This document shows, in pieces, positions 26,701 to 33,818 of a DNA stretch of 63,180 nt. This stretch comes from an uncultured Tessaracoccus sp. (lineage in GTDB: Bacteria > Actinomycetota > Actinomycetes > Propionibacteriales > Propionibacteriaceae), in the NCBI RefSeq assembly GCF_947286155.1, contig NZ_CAMYPD010000011.1:1-63180 (forward strand), given 5' to 3'. The notes under the pieces were generated by a model. The model saw nothing but the letters and a program-made list of their open reading frames with translations. It did not search any database and was not told the DNA's origin. The position numbers and the translations under genes are program-made. Within the stretch, counting starts at the first letter, position 1, and each line of letters begins with the position of its first letter.

Positions 26701-28293
26701 ATGGGTTGGACTGGTAATCACGGCGGCAAGAGCTGGAACCAGTTCAAGTCGGATATCGACGCTGTGGGGCGTTCGCCGCAGTGGATGAACGTCGACGATC
26801 AGCCGTTGGAGGAGGGCATGTACCGGTTCTCGCTCCACGGCGAGCCGAACAAGGTGCTGGGCGAGACGGGAATTGAGCCCGACGTGTACGGCACCGATAC
26901 GTGGTACCTCACGCCCACGCCGGATCGCTACTATCAGCTGCGCTCCAGCGTGACGGGCCAGTGCCTCGCGATCTCGAAGGGTTTCGAGACACTTGGTGTT
27001 GTCACCGAGATTGGTGCCGCGCCCAACTTCGAGCCGTGCCGATCCATTGAGGATCAGTCTGCGAACAAGCAGAAATGGCAGATCATCCGCGACGGTGACG
27101 GCATCTACCGGGTCACCAACGCCACCACCAACGCGGTGCTTTCGGAGACTGATGGCGACGAGGTTCGTCCTCACCGCAACCTGGGCGGGAAGGAGTACCC
27201 GGAGCAGGCGCTCGAGGCAGGCAAGCTCGCGCAGCTTCCCGGCGATATGAGCGATGACAGGTGGAGCATCACGCCCGCCGTCGGGTTGTCGTTGCAAACG
27301 GAGCGCACGCAGCTCTGGCCAGGTCAGATGGCGAAGCTCACGATGAAGGTCATCAACAACGGCACCGTCGACATCCGCGACGCGACGCTGCACGCGCAGT
27401 TCCCCGAGGGCTGGCAGGTCTCTGACCTGCCCGAGATTCCGGTGGTCCCGGCCGGGGAGAGCAAGGAGTTCACATTGACGCTCACGAACGTCGACGCCGC
27501 CCTCGGCAAGGCTTTCCTGCCGCTCATTCTCGACTCGAGCGCTGGCAAGGTGAGCGCAGGCGTGGTGATGGAATCCGTCTGTGGCGAGCCGACGACGCCG
27601 AAGTTCGTCTCGGCGGACACGGAGCAGATGTGGGGTGAGGGCCCCGGCAGCGGGCCGGGCAGCGCCGCCGTCGACGGTAATCCCGCCACCTATTGGCACA
27701 CGGAATGGGACACCAACACGCCCTTCCCGCACGAGATCGTCGTCGATACCGGCGAGGTGCAGGATCTGTGCGGTTTGGGGCACCTGCCCAGGGCGGGTGC
27801 GAAGGCTCGACAGGCCAAGGAGTACGAGATCTACGTCTCCGACGATGGCAAGGACTGGGGCGAACCCGTGTCGAAGGGAACGCTGGAGCGTGTCGACGAC
27901 TGGCAGCAGCTCTCGTTCGACGCGCGCGGCCGGTACGTGAAGTTCGTCGGCCTGAACGCATGGCCGGATTCGGACGAGCCCGCCGAGGACAACCCGTGGA
28001 TGGCCGTGGCGGAGCTCACGGTGACTGCGAAGTCGGGCGACTCACGTCCGGGAACCTCCACGGCCCCCGGGATGGAACCAGCGATCGTCGAGATCGAGCT
28101 GCCCGAGCCGGAGCCGCAGCCGGGTCCTGTTCCCGAGCCGGAGCCCGAGCCGCAGCCTGATCCTGAGCCCGAGCCGTCAGGTCCTCAGTCGGACCCGTCG
28201 GATGAGGTGATGCCGGGCCCGTCGCAGAAGCCACAGCCGCCGAACCTCGGCGCTGATCGTCCGCGGCCCGGCTTGCCGAGGACGGGGTTCTAA
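23773..28293 (+). CDS. secreted multidomain beta-N-acetylhexosaminidase (DUF4185-GH20), LPRTGF C-terminus
   Basis: 1506-aa exo-enzyme for host or microbial glycans. Order of parts: signal peptide (1-36); DUF4185-like domain (~45-370); carbohydrate-binding beta domain opening NLLVDPSFERSDKF (~371-515); GH20b domain (~534-655); GH20 barrel (~656-1005) with the catalytic Asp797-Glu798 in HVGSDEYMLG; ricin-B-like region (~1016-1172); NEW3/NPCBM-associated region (PGQMAKLTMKVINNGT); F5/8-type-C domain (~1275-1420); Pro-Glu linker; final RPGLPRTGF at the stop codon. No sorting-signal membrane helix follows. ATG with GAGGT upstream. It should release GlcNAc/GalNAc outside the cell for the nearby importer. 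Confidence 0.93.
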   Translation: MPNQHPTRVRKRVGALTAVCMVATMTSTPALNAEAAPDAATPSPAVFVEEMTGQHAATDTKKDWDIGATDLGVMWEDGEGGILTAFGDTFTTPGKDGAGVDNWRSNVLLRSTDKDLADGMTFDWALTGEDGKAKGIIEGKKKDNDEMTVIPTAGIAVGKRQYLDFMSVRHWGEPGQWDTNFAQMAYSDDLGETWKTDDAPRFDNPDGNDPLQMKAFAKDNGFIYVFGTPNGRLGDAHLARVKEGDLLDKSAWEFYTGSAWTKDYASITPLMKGPVAELSVRKDPHSGLWQMVYLDGNADLVLRTATEPTGPWQEPQVLATQQDYPGLYGGFMHPWSPKGELYFAMSVWNEYNVALMKVTLDDKGKITYPNLLVDPSFERSDKFDVPGGWSPSNRGGIDTQSAWANVGRRQFWVRAAGGEHLMTQNVAVTPHTDYRLTGWLTTGDTVGGNAGEGRIGVRPTEVGTDTIAQKTFGDLRGYTKFVVEFNSGEHRNIQVYAGSTMTGDRWVQGDDFSLVALGEPTQEADPEPATPPVTVPSLTDWSAAGGSWKLGDQTRIVAPEEFRASADLLSREIGNYRDGAPAQFVTSGKQASDIEVRIDPAKQDELGDEGYSLNVSADGVTIVAATKAGAFYATRTVSQLLRQDTTLTAGHTVDKPKYPERGLTLSAYEVNISDEWIDRMLVEMADLKLNQVLLQIKVKSDKYPKLNTWSYYPKEQVKKFVEKANAMGIEVIPEINSPGHMGVVLENYPEFQLIDDEGKHQPNRLDVCNPDAVKFYLDLMDEYIEVFQPKQWHVGSDEYMLGSDPAHYKRLVECVRDKFGDEAVTGDAFETINNAVFDFVNTVNAHAKSKGLTLRMWNDGIHGATKVQLDSDIVVEHWIDRGVPAKSILDRGHKIMNASLALYDTRHPNEDISIHPENLWTSRWHPGVFFGSHGSVEPGHPQLTGVKASMWVDHAQAMTENAQAERIRDGLRFVAQMGWTGNHGGKSWNQFKSDIDAVGRSPQWMNVDDQPLEEGMYRFSLHGEPNKVLGETGIEPDVYGTDTWYLTPTPDRYYQLRSSVTGQCLAISKGFETLGVVTEIGAAPNFEPCRSIEDQSANKQKWQIIRDGDGIYRVTNATTNAVLSETDGDEVRPHRNLGGKEYPEQALEAGKLAQLPGDMSDDRWSITPAVGLSLQTERTQLWPGQMAKLTMKVINNGTVDIRDATLHAQFPEGWQVSDLPEIPVVPAGESKEFTLTLTNVDAALGKAFLPLILDSSAGKVSAGVVMESVCGEPTTPKFVSADTEQMWGEGPGSGPGSAAVDGNPATYWHTEWDTNTPFPHEIVVDTGEVQDLCGLGHLPRAGAKARQAKEYEIYVSDDGKDWGEPVSKGTLERVDDWQQLSFDARGRYVKFVGLNAWPDSDEPAEDNPWMAVAELTVTAKSGDSRPGTSTAPGMEPAIVEIELPEPEPQPGPVPEPEPEPQPDPEPEPSGPQSDPSDEVMPGPSQKPQPPNLGADRPRPGLPRTGF

Positions 28294-28295
28294 TG

Positions 28296-28357
28296 AAGGC
28301 AGGCCTCTGACACGTGTTCCGCAACTGAGCGGAATACGTGTCAGAGGCCTGAGCCTT
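28296..28357 (+). terminator. long hairpin after the secreted GH20 gene
   Basis: A 22-bp stem (28301-28322 with 28329-28350, one G-T mismatch, loop AACTGA) extended by AAGGC/GCCTT across a two-base bulge. It begins two bases after the stop codon region and is followed by TGTT. It should stop transcription on either strand. Its arm motif TGACACGTGTTCCGC recurs in altered form at 50945-50959. Confidence 0.8.
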
Positions 28358-28375
28358 TGTTGGAGGTCAGCTGCT

Positions 28376-28636
28376 GTGGATCCCGACATCGTCGTCCTCG
28401 GCGGCGCCTTCACCCCGGTGGCGCGGCTGGGCGTGCCCGCCTTCGAGCGCGCGTTCGCGGGGATGATGGACCGCCCGCCCCGGGTCCTCGTGTCCGAGCT
28501 GGACCAGTTCGGTGCTGCCCACGGTGCGGCGCTCATCGCGCACCACGAGATCATGCGCACCATGCTCTCCCCCATCGACGGCGTGGCGAAGGAGGAGCTC
28601 GACACCTTCCGCGCGTTGCGCGAGCACCAAAGCTGA
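28376..28636 (+). pseudogene. 3' remnant of a ROK family regulator gene
   Basis: An 86-residue frame whose sequence aligns with the last ~80 residues of the ROK-like regulator at 21738-22922: AAVDPDIVVLGGAFTP versus AALMDPAVVVVGGALSP, then DQFGAAHGAALIAHHEIMRTMLSP versus DEFGVAAGSAFMAWQKIFNLLISP. The frame continues upstream of the GTG for a few codons that still match (Ala-Ala) and then breaks at the hairpin. The helix-turn-helix and most of the ROK domain are missing, and there is no clear ribosome binding site. This is a truncated gene end, not a functional regulator. Confidence 0.8.
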
Positions 28637-28682
28637 CTGGACTTCCTTGTTTTCTTGACCAAGTCCAGAAATGCGCTAGGCT
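28637..28682 (+). promoter_or_regulatory. furA-katA promoter and Fur-type operator
   Basis: -35 TTGACC (28655-28660) and -10 TAGGCT (28677-28682) with a 16-bp spacer. The palindrome CTGGACTT (28637-28644)/AAGTCCAG (28661-28668) overlaps the -35. The stretch TCTTGACCAAGTCCAGAAA closely resembles the FurA box described upstream of mycobacterial furA-katG (from memory). Fur autoregulation by peroxide or iron is expected. Confidence 0.7.
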
Positions 28683-28688
28683 GGTGGC

Positions 28689-29159
28689 ATGACGATTCTG
28701 GAACCGGTGGACCACGCAGCGTCGCTGCGTGCTGCCGGGCTTCGCGTCACCAGCCCCCGGCTCGCCACGCTGCAGGTCATCCAGCAGCATCCCCACTCCA
28801 CGGCCGACGACGTCGCGTCCGCCGTGCGGGAACGACTGGGCACGGTCTCGAAACAGGCGATCTACGACGTCCTCCACGCCCTCACCGACGCGGCCCTGCT
28901 GCGCCGGGTGGCCATCGACGGTCGTGGCTCGCGGTACGAGCTCGAGGTCGGGGACAACCACCACCACGTCGTCTGTCGCGAGTGCGGCAGGCTCGAGGAC
29001 GTGCCGTGCCCCGTCGGTGCCGCGCCCTGCCTCGAGCCCCCGGTCGACCACGGGTTCGAGGTGGACCAGGCCGAGGTGATCTACCGAGGACTGTGCGCCA
29101 GATGTCGTCAACCAGCCCCAACCACCACGCATGAAGGGACCAATCATGACCAAGTTTGA
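28689..29159 (+). CDS. furA: Fur family regulator (FurA/CatR/PerR-like)
   Basis: 156-aa metal-dependent repressor. The winged helix spans residues ~10-80 (RVTSPRLATLQVIQQHPHSTAD, VSKQAIYDVLHALTDAAL). The regulatory metal site includes DNHHHVVCRECG (about 93-104), and a second CxxC (CARC) sits near the C-terminus. It is directly upstream of katA and overlaps it by 14 bases, so it most likely represses the catalase gene and itself in response to peroxide. The A of the ATG is seven bases beyond the -10 element and there is no Shine-Dalgarno, so a leaderless mRNA is predicted, as reported for mycobacterial furA. Confidence 0.92.
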   Translation: MTILEPVDHAASLRAAGLRVTSPRLATLQVIQQHPHSTADDVASAVRERLGTVSKQAIYDVLHALTDAALLRRVAIDGRGSRYELEVGDNHHHVVCRECGRLEDVPCPVGAAPCLEPPVDHGFEVDQAEVIYRGLCARCRQPAPTTTHEGTNHDQV

Positions 29160-30639
29160 TCCGTCCATTCCCTCCACCACCGAGACCGGCGAGCCGCGTC
29201 AGTCCGACGCCCACTCGCTCAGCATCGGCGCCAACGGCCCGCTGCTCCTCCACGACGTCGCCCTCGTCCAGAAGCTCGCCCGCTTCGACCGCGAGCGCGT
29301 TCCCGAGCGTTCCCCGCACGCCAAGGGCTCCGGCGCCTTCGGCGAGTTCGAGGTGACCGGCGACGTCTCCAAGTACACCAAGGCCGCCTTCCTGCAGCCC
29401 GGTGCCAAGACCCGCATGCTCGCCCGCTTCTCCACCGTCGCCGGTGAGCTCGGCTCGCCCGACACCTGGCGCGACGTCCGCGGCTTCGCCCTGAAGTTCT
29501 ACACCGACGAGGGCAACTTCGACATGGTGGGCAACAACACCCCCGTGTTCTTCCTCCGCGACCCCATGAAGTTCCCCGACTTCATCCACTCGCAGAAGCG
29601 CATGCCGGCCTCCGGCCTGCGTGATGGCAACATGCAGTGGGACTTCTGGACGCTGAGCCCCGAGTCCGCGCACCAGGTCTCCTACCTCATGGGCGACCGC
29701 GGCCTGCCGAAGTCCTGGCGCAACATGAACGGCTACTCCTCGCACACCTACATGTGGGTCAACGCCGAGGGCGAGCGCTTCTGGGTGAAGTACCACTTCC
29801 TCACCGACCAGGGCGTCGAGAACATGACCAACGAGGAGGCCGAGGCTCTCGCCGGCAAGGACGCGGACTTCCACCGTCGCGACTTGTTCGAGGCCATCGA
29901 GCGCGGCGAGTACCCGAGCTGGACCCTCCACGTCCAGGTCATGCCGTACGACGAGGCCAAGGAATACCGCTTCAACCCGTTCGACCTCACCAAGACCTGG
30001 TCGAAGAAGGACTACCCGCGCATCGAGGTGGGCCGCTTCACCCTCAACGAGAACCCCACCAACCACTTCGCGCAGATCGAGCAGGCGGCGTTCTCCCCGT
30101 CGAACACCGTGCCCGGCACCGGCGTGAGCCCCGACAAGATGCTGCTCGGCCGCGTCTTCTCCTACCCGGACGCGCAGCGCAACCGCATCGGCACCAACTA
30201 CAACCAGCTGCCGGTCAATGCTCCCGTCTGCCCCGTGAACTCCTACGACAAGGAGGGGCAGATGCAGTACCACCACAGCGGTGACGCTCCGGTCTACGCG
30301 CCCAACTCCTACGGTCGCGGCTACCAGGAGGTCGAGGGCCCGGTGGACAACGGCTGGGAGGCCGACGGCCAGATGGTGCGCTCCGCGTACACCCTCCACA
30401 GCGAGGACGACGACTGGGGCCAGGCGCACACCCTCGTGCGCGAGGTCTTCGACGATGCCCAGCGCGCCCGTCTCGTCGACACCCTCGCCGGCCAGGCGCC
30501 GGACCTCGACGACATCGTCTACCCGCGCTTCATCCAGTACTGGAAGAACATCGACGCCGAGGTGGGCGCCGAGCTCGAGGCTCGCGGCCGCGACGGCAAG
30601 GGCGGCGACAACCCGATGGGTGCCGGCGACGCCGAGTGA
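29146..30639 (+). CDS. katA: catalase, small-subunit haem type
   Basis: 497-aa monofunctional haem catalase (2 H2O2 to O2 and 2 H2O), cytoplasmic. Distal His lies in RSPHAKGSGAFGEF (about residue 57), distal Asn in GNNTPVFFLRDPMKFPDFIH, and the proximal haem ligand Tyr in RVFSYPDAQRNRIG. Length and motifs match the clade 3 (small-subunit) group. I start at ATG 29146, preceded by AAGGGA; the frame is open 15 bases further. It overlaps the fur stop codon region, so translation is probably coupled. A strong hairpin follows at 30675. Confidence 0.96.
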   Translation: MTKFDPSIPSTTETGEPRQSDAHSLSIGANGPLLLHDVALVQKLARFDRERVPERSPHAKGSGAFGEFEVTGDVSKYTKAAFLQPGAKTRMLARFSTVAGELGSPDTWRDVRGFALKFYTDEGNFDMVGNNTPVFFLRDPMKFPDFIHSQKRMPASGLRDGNMQWDFWTLSPESAHQVSYLMGDRGLPKSWRNMNGYSSHTYMWVNAEGERFWVKYHFLTDQGVENMTNEEAEALAGKDADFHRRDLFEAIERGEYPSWTLHVQVMPYDEAKEYRFNPFDLTKTWSKKDYPRIEVGRFTLNENPTNHFAQIEQAAFSPSNTVPGTGVSPDKMLLGRVFSYPDAQRNRIGTNYNQLPVNAPVCPVNSYDKEGQMQYHHSGDAPVYAPNSYGRGYQEVEGPVDNGWEADGQMVRSAYTLHSEDDDWGQAHTLVREVFDDAQRARLVDTLAGQAPDLDDIVYPRFIQYWKNIDAEVGAELEARGRDGKGGDNPMGAGDAE

Positions 30640-30674
30640 CCCGATCCCGCGGCTGACGCCGTCGGGAGCGTGAC

Positions 30675-30720
30675 AAGGATCAAGCCTTGTTGCGGAAAAC
30701 CGCAACAAGGCTTGATCCTT
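30675..30720. terminator. perfect 21-bp hairpin after katA
   Basis: AAGGATCAAGCCTTGTTGCG and one more G, loop AAAA, then the exact complement ending in CTT. With a 21-bp perfect stem and tetraloop it should terminate transcription from both directions. It separates katA from the convergent DUF1707 remnant. Confidence 0.88.
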
Positions 30721-30736
30721 CTTCGTCGGTCTGCGC

Positions 30737-31273
30737 TCAGATGGTGTTGAGCGCCTTGTTCGGCAGCTGGGCGCCGTAGTGCGCCCGCATGTTGACCTTG
30801 CGCTCGAGGTCGGCGATCGCGGCGGGGGAGAAGTCGATGTCGTACAGCGCCTCGCACGAGCCGAGCCCGCCGGGGCTGAAGACGTTGACCTCCACGGCCT
30901 CGGCCTTGCCGCCGTCGGACATGTTGGAGCGCATGTCGGAGTCGGACGAGCGACGTCGGAATGCGGCGATCCGGCCGTCCACCTCGAGGGGCTGGCCGTT
31001 CATGACGAACATGCGCACGTCGCCGTTCTTCGCCTCGGGGAGGTACTCCTGCGCGACGACGTAGCCGTCGCCCCGGGCGGCCTGGTCGATGTCGTTGCCC
31101 GCCATGACCTGGTGGAGATCCAGGACGACGGTGACGCCGGGGCCCATGGCCTCGTCGAGCTCCTCGGCGTCGAGCCGACCAGCTCCATGCGCTTCCTGCA
31201 GGACGCGCAGCACGGCCTCACGGTCGTGATCACCGATGCGGTAGCGGCTTCCTCTATGCGGCCAGCCTAGCCG
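30737..31273 (-). pseudogene. decayed DUF1707 gene with internal deletions and no start codon
   Basis: The frame begins with RYRIGDHDREAVLRVLQEAHGAGRLDAEE-type DUF1707 sequence, but the upstream in-frame codons (back to a TGA) contain no ATG, GTG or TTG before it; the first possible start, GTG 31213, lies inside the domain. The sequence then jumps to MGPGVTVVLDLHQ and on to VMAGNDIDQAARGDG, which are separate, more distant segments in the intact paralogue at 22954-23595 (MGPGAVVTLDVSA; IMAGNDVDKAAMGDG). About 90 further residues have no recognised match. I read it as a mosaic remnant; a short functional protein from GTG 31213 is possible but less likely. Confidence 0.6.
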
Positions 31274-31285
31274 CAGAAGGGCCAG

Positions 31286-32788
31286 TCAGGACTGGGGGCG
31301 CAGCAGGGGGTAGAGGATGGTCTCACGGATGCCCGCACCCGTGAGCAGCATGATGAGACGGTCGATGCCGATGCCGAGTCCGCCCATCGGGGGCACGCCG
31401 TATTCGAGTGCCTCGATGAAGTCGGTGTCGAGCTGCATCGCTTCGGGATCGCCTGCCGCAGCCTTGAGCGACTGCGCCGTGAGCACGTCGCGCTGAATCA
31501 CCGGGTCGATCATCTCGGTGAAGCCGGTGCCGCGCTCCATGCCGCCGATGATGAGATCCCATGCGAGCACCTTGCCCGGATCATCCTTGTTGATGCGCGC
31601 CAGCGGCTGGGCGACGGCGGGGTAGTCGCACACGAACGTCGGCTGGATGAGCGTCGGCTCGACGATCTCGCCGAAGAGCTCCATTACGAGCTTCCCGGCG
31701 TCCCACGCCGGATCCACTTCCACGCCGCGCTCGTCGGCGAGGGCGCGCAACTCGTCGGCAGGGGTGTCGACGGTGATCTCGCGCCCAAGCTCCTCCGACA
31801 AGCGGGGATACACCGGCACCCAGGGCCACTCGCCATCCAGGTCGATGGTGCCCTGCGGCGTCTCAACCTGGCGGGTGCCCACCGCGTCGGCGGCGGCCAG
31901 CACGATCTCTCGTGTGAGCTTCCCGACGCTGAACTGATCGCCCCACGCCTCGTAGGCTTCGAGCATGGTGAACTCGGGGGAGTGCGACGAGTCGACGCCC
32001 TCGTTGCGGAATACGCGCCCCATCTCGAACACCCGGCTGGCTCCGCCCACCATGGTGCGCTTGAGGTGGAGTTCGAGGGCGATGCGCAGACTCATGTCGA
32101 TGTCGAACGCATTGAGGTGCGTGCCGAACGGGCGCGCCGCCGCGCCGCCGTGCAGAAGCTGCAAGATGGGCGTCTCTACCTCTAGGTAGTTCTGCGAGTA
32201 CAGCGTTTCGCGCACCGCGCGGGTGATGGCGGAGCGTTTGCGCACCATCTCGCGCGCCTCGTCGCGCACAATCAGATCGACGTACCGACGACGCACGCGC
32301 GACTCCTCCGAGAGGTCCTTGTGCATCGTCGGGAGTGGACGCAGCGCCTTCGACGCCATGCGCCACTCAGACGCCATGACCGACAGCTCTCCGCGCTTCG
32401 ACGCGATCACTCGACCGGCGACCCACACGTGGTCGCCGAGGTCGACGTCGGACTTCCACGCAGCCAGCGCTTCTTCGCCCACCTCGGCGAGCGAGAGCAT
32501 CACTTGGAGGCGCTCACCGTTGTTGTCAGGGGTAAAGCCGTCCTGCAACGTGGCGAACGCAAGCTTGCCCGTGTTGCGGATGAACACCACCCGGCCACCG
32601 ACGGAGACCTCGTCGTTGGTTTCTTCCCCGGCCTCGAGGTGGCCCCATCCTGCGCGGACCTGCTCGAGCGTGTGGCTGCGTTTCAGGTCTGCGGGGTACG
32701 GTTCGACGCCCGCGGAGAGGAGGCGGTCGCGCTTCTCTTTCCGGATGGCGGTCTGTTCAGAATCGGTAGGCAGGTTCTCGTCAGTCAC
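31286..32788 (-). CDS. lysS: lysyl-tRNA synthetase, class II
   Basis: 500-aa enzyme charging tRNA-Lys with lysine using ATP. The N-terminal OB-fold anticodon-binding domain covers ~50-165 (VSVGGRVVFIRNTGKLAFATLQD). The class II core has motif 2 FRNEGVDSSHSPEFTMLEAYEAWGD and motif 3 GGLGIGIDRLIMLLTGAGIRETILYPLLRP at the C-terminus. I prefer GTG 32788: a -10-like TAGGAT ends seven bases upstream, suggesting a leaderless message. ATG 32797 lies inside that element. It is divergent from the YbjQ-family gene. Confidence 0.95.
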   Translation of the reverse strand: MTDENLPTDSEQTAIRKEKRDRLLSAGVEPYPADLKRSHTLEQVRAGWGHLEAGEETNDEVSVGGRVVFIRNTGKLAFATLQDGFTPDNNGERLQVMLSLAEVGEEALAAWKSDVDLGDHVWVAGRVIASKRGELSVMASEWRMASKALRPLPTMHKDLSEESRVRRRYVDLIVRDEAREMVRKRSAITRAVRETLYSQNYLEVETPILQLLHGGAAARPFGTHLNAFDIDMSLRIALELHLKRTMVGGASRVFEMGRVFRNEGVDSSHSPEFTMLEAYEAWGDQFSVGKLTREIVLAAADAVGTRQVETPQGTIDLDGEWPWVPVYPRLSEELGREITVDTPADELRALADERGVEVDPAWDAGKLVMELFGEIVEPTLIQPTFVCDYPAVAQPLARINKDDPGKVLAWDLIIGGMERGTGFTEMIDPVIQRDVLTAQSLKAAAGDPEAMQLDTDFIEALEYGVPPMGGLGIGIDRLIMLLTGAGIRETILYPLLRPQS

Positions 32789-32795
32789 GCTTCGC

Positions 32796-32839
32796 ATCCT
32801 AGCTTGCGGCGGCGGAGCGCGCCGATCACCTTGTACCGT
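32796..32839. promoter_or_regulatory. back-to-back -10 elements of lysS and the YbjQ-family gene
   Basis: On the minus strand TAGGAT (32801-32796) ends seven bases before the lysS GTG. On the plus strand TACCGT (32834-32839) ends seven bases before ATG 32847. Both fit the TANNNT-N7-start pattern of actinobacterial leaderless genes. No convincing -35 is visible for either. Confidence 0.5.
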
Positions 32840-32846
32840 AGGCGGC

Positions 32847-33251
32847 ATGGAGACTCCCATCTCGCCGAGGCCGCAACCCGACGTCGACCCGCGTCGGCCT
32901 GAGTTCTTGCGGTACTCGCTACCGGTGACGACGACGAATACGCTGCCGGACATGTCCGAGATCATTGGCGTGGTCGTCGGGGTGGCGACGCGGCCACGCG
33001 ATCAAGCGCACAACCCCGACATGCTCTACATCAATACACGGGCGCGCCAGGACGCATTGGGCGCGATGGTGATGCAGGCCAAGGAGGCAGGGGCCGACGC
33101 TGTGATCGGCGTGCGGTTCGATTCCGAGCAGATCTCCGAGTCGGTAGGGGAGATCACCGCCTACGGTACGGCGGTGAAGATTGCAGACACGACGCTCGAA
33201 CCTCCGCGCCCGCGGCCACGCGCACACGGGGTGGGTCAGCCGTCGCCGTAA
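32847..33251 (+). CDS. YbjQ/UPF0145 family protein
   Basis: 134-aa protein. The core (EIIGVVVGVATRPRDQ ... ARQDALGAMVMQAKEAGADAVIGVRFDSEQI ... EITAYGTAVKI) matches the YbjQ/DUF74 family, a small fold thought to bind metal and to assemble as a pentamer in structural-genomics entries. Its cellular function is not established. ATG 32847 has no Shine-Dalgarno and is probably leaderless. It stands alone between lysS and the convergent crgA. Confidence 0.85.
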   Translation: METPISPRPQPDVDPRRPEFLRYSLPVTTTNTLPDMSEIIGVVVGVATRPRDQAHNPDMLYINTRARQDALGAMVMQAKEAGADAVIGVRFDSEQISESVGEITAYGTAVKIADTTLEPPRPRPRAHGVGQPSP

Positions 33252-33288
33252 CGTGGATGGCGGAGGAGCTCCGCGTGGAAGGCGCTCG

Positions 33289-33573
33289 CTACTTCCAGAG
33301 GGTCATGAGGGCGAGGCTAGCGAGGATGAGGCCGATGGAGATGCCCAGGTTCCAGTTGCCGAGTGCCTGCATGAACGGAATCATTCGCCCAGCGAGATTC
33401 CAGACCACCATCCACAGCACGCCCAACAGACCAACGGGGATGAACACCCACGGCACCCAGTCACGTCCACCGCTGGCAAGCTTCGTCGTTTGCTGACGCT
33501 GTTCAGCCTGCTCGTGGCGCTGCTTGGCAAGCTTCTTTTTGGCAGCTTCCTTGCGCACTCGTGATTCTGGCAC
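33289..33573 (-). CDS. crgA: cell division protein CrgA
   Basis: 94-aa septum-site protein. The basic, Ala/Lys/Gln-rich N-terminus (~35 residues) is followed by two membrane helices, WVPWVFIPVGLLGVLWMVVW and LGISIGLILASLALMTLW, the CrgA signature architecture. In mycobacteria and streptomycetes CrgA recruits or moderates FtsZ, FtsI and other division proteins. GTG start with a strong GGAGGAA upstream. Its position next to the DUF881/pabA/pknB cluster is conserved in actinobacteria. Confidence 0.93.
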   Translation of the reverse strand: MPESRVRKEAAKKKLAKQRHEQAEQRQQTTKLASGGRDWVPWVFIPVGLLGVLWMVVWNLAGRMIPFMQALGNWNLGISIGLILASLALMTLWK

Positions 33574-33808
33574 TGTTCCTCCTTGCGGGTTCGCGCCAAT
33601 GCTAGTTCAGCTGGCCCCATAACGCCACGCGAGCTCGGGTGCGGCCGCGGGGGTAACCCGATATCCACACTCGTTTGCTGAAATGAGCGTTTTGGGGCCG
33701 ATTTGCGAAACGCGTGTGGATATCGGGTTAGCCAGGTGATGAGAGGGGTGTGGTTTCGATACGCCGCTTCGGGCGCTACTCAATCACCGGGGTGGCGCAG
33801 GGCACTAC
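33574..33808. other. intergenic region with two repeat elements
   Basis: This gap upstream of crgA and downstream of the DUF881 gene holds a 77-bp element with 23-bp inverted arms (33654-33730) and a REP-like palindrome (33750-33788), followed by a half-copy reaching the DUF881 stop codon. I see no gene. Confidence 0.7.
33654..33730. repeat. 77-bp element with 23-bp terminal inverted repeats
   Basis: Arms of 23 bases (TAACCCGATATCCACACTCG plus TTT at 33654-33676, complement at 33708-33730) match at 22 of 23 positions, around a 31-base interior. Size and layout match the 76-bp elements at 59169 and 59353, but the sequence is different. Confidence 0.8.
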
Positions 33809-33818
33809 TCAATCACCA
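33750..33818. repeat. REP-like palindrome and adjacent half-copy
   Basis: TGGTTTCGATACGCCGCTT, then GGGCGCTACTCAATCACC (to 33788), followed by a second CACTACTCAATCACCAGA (33803-33820). The half-copy supplies the stop codon (33809-33811) of the DUF881 gene. Confidence 0.7.
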
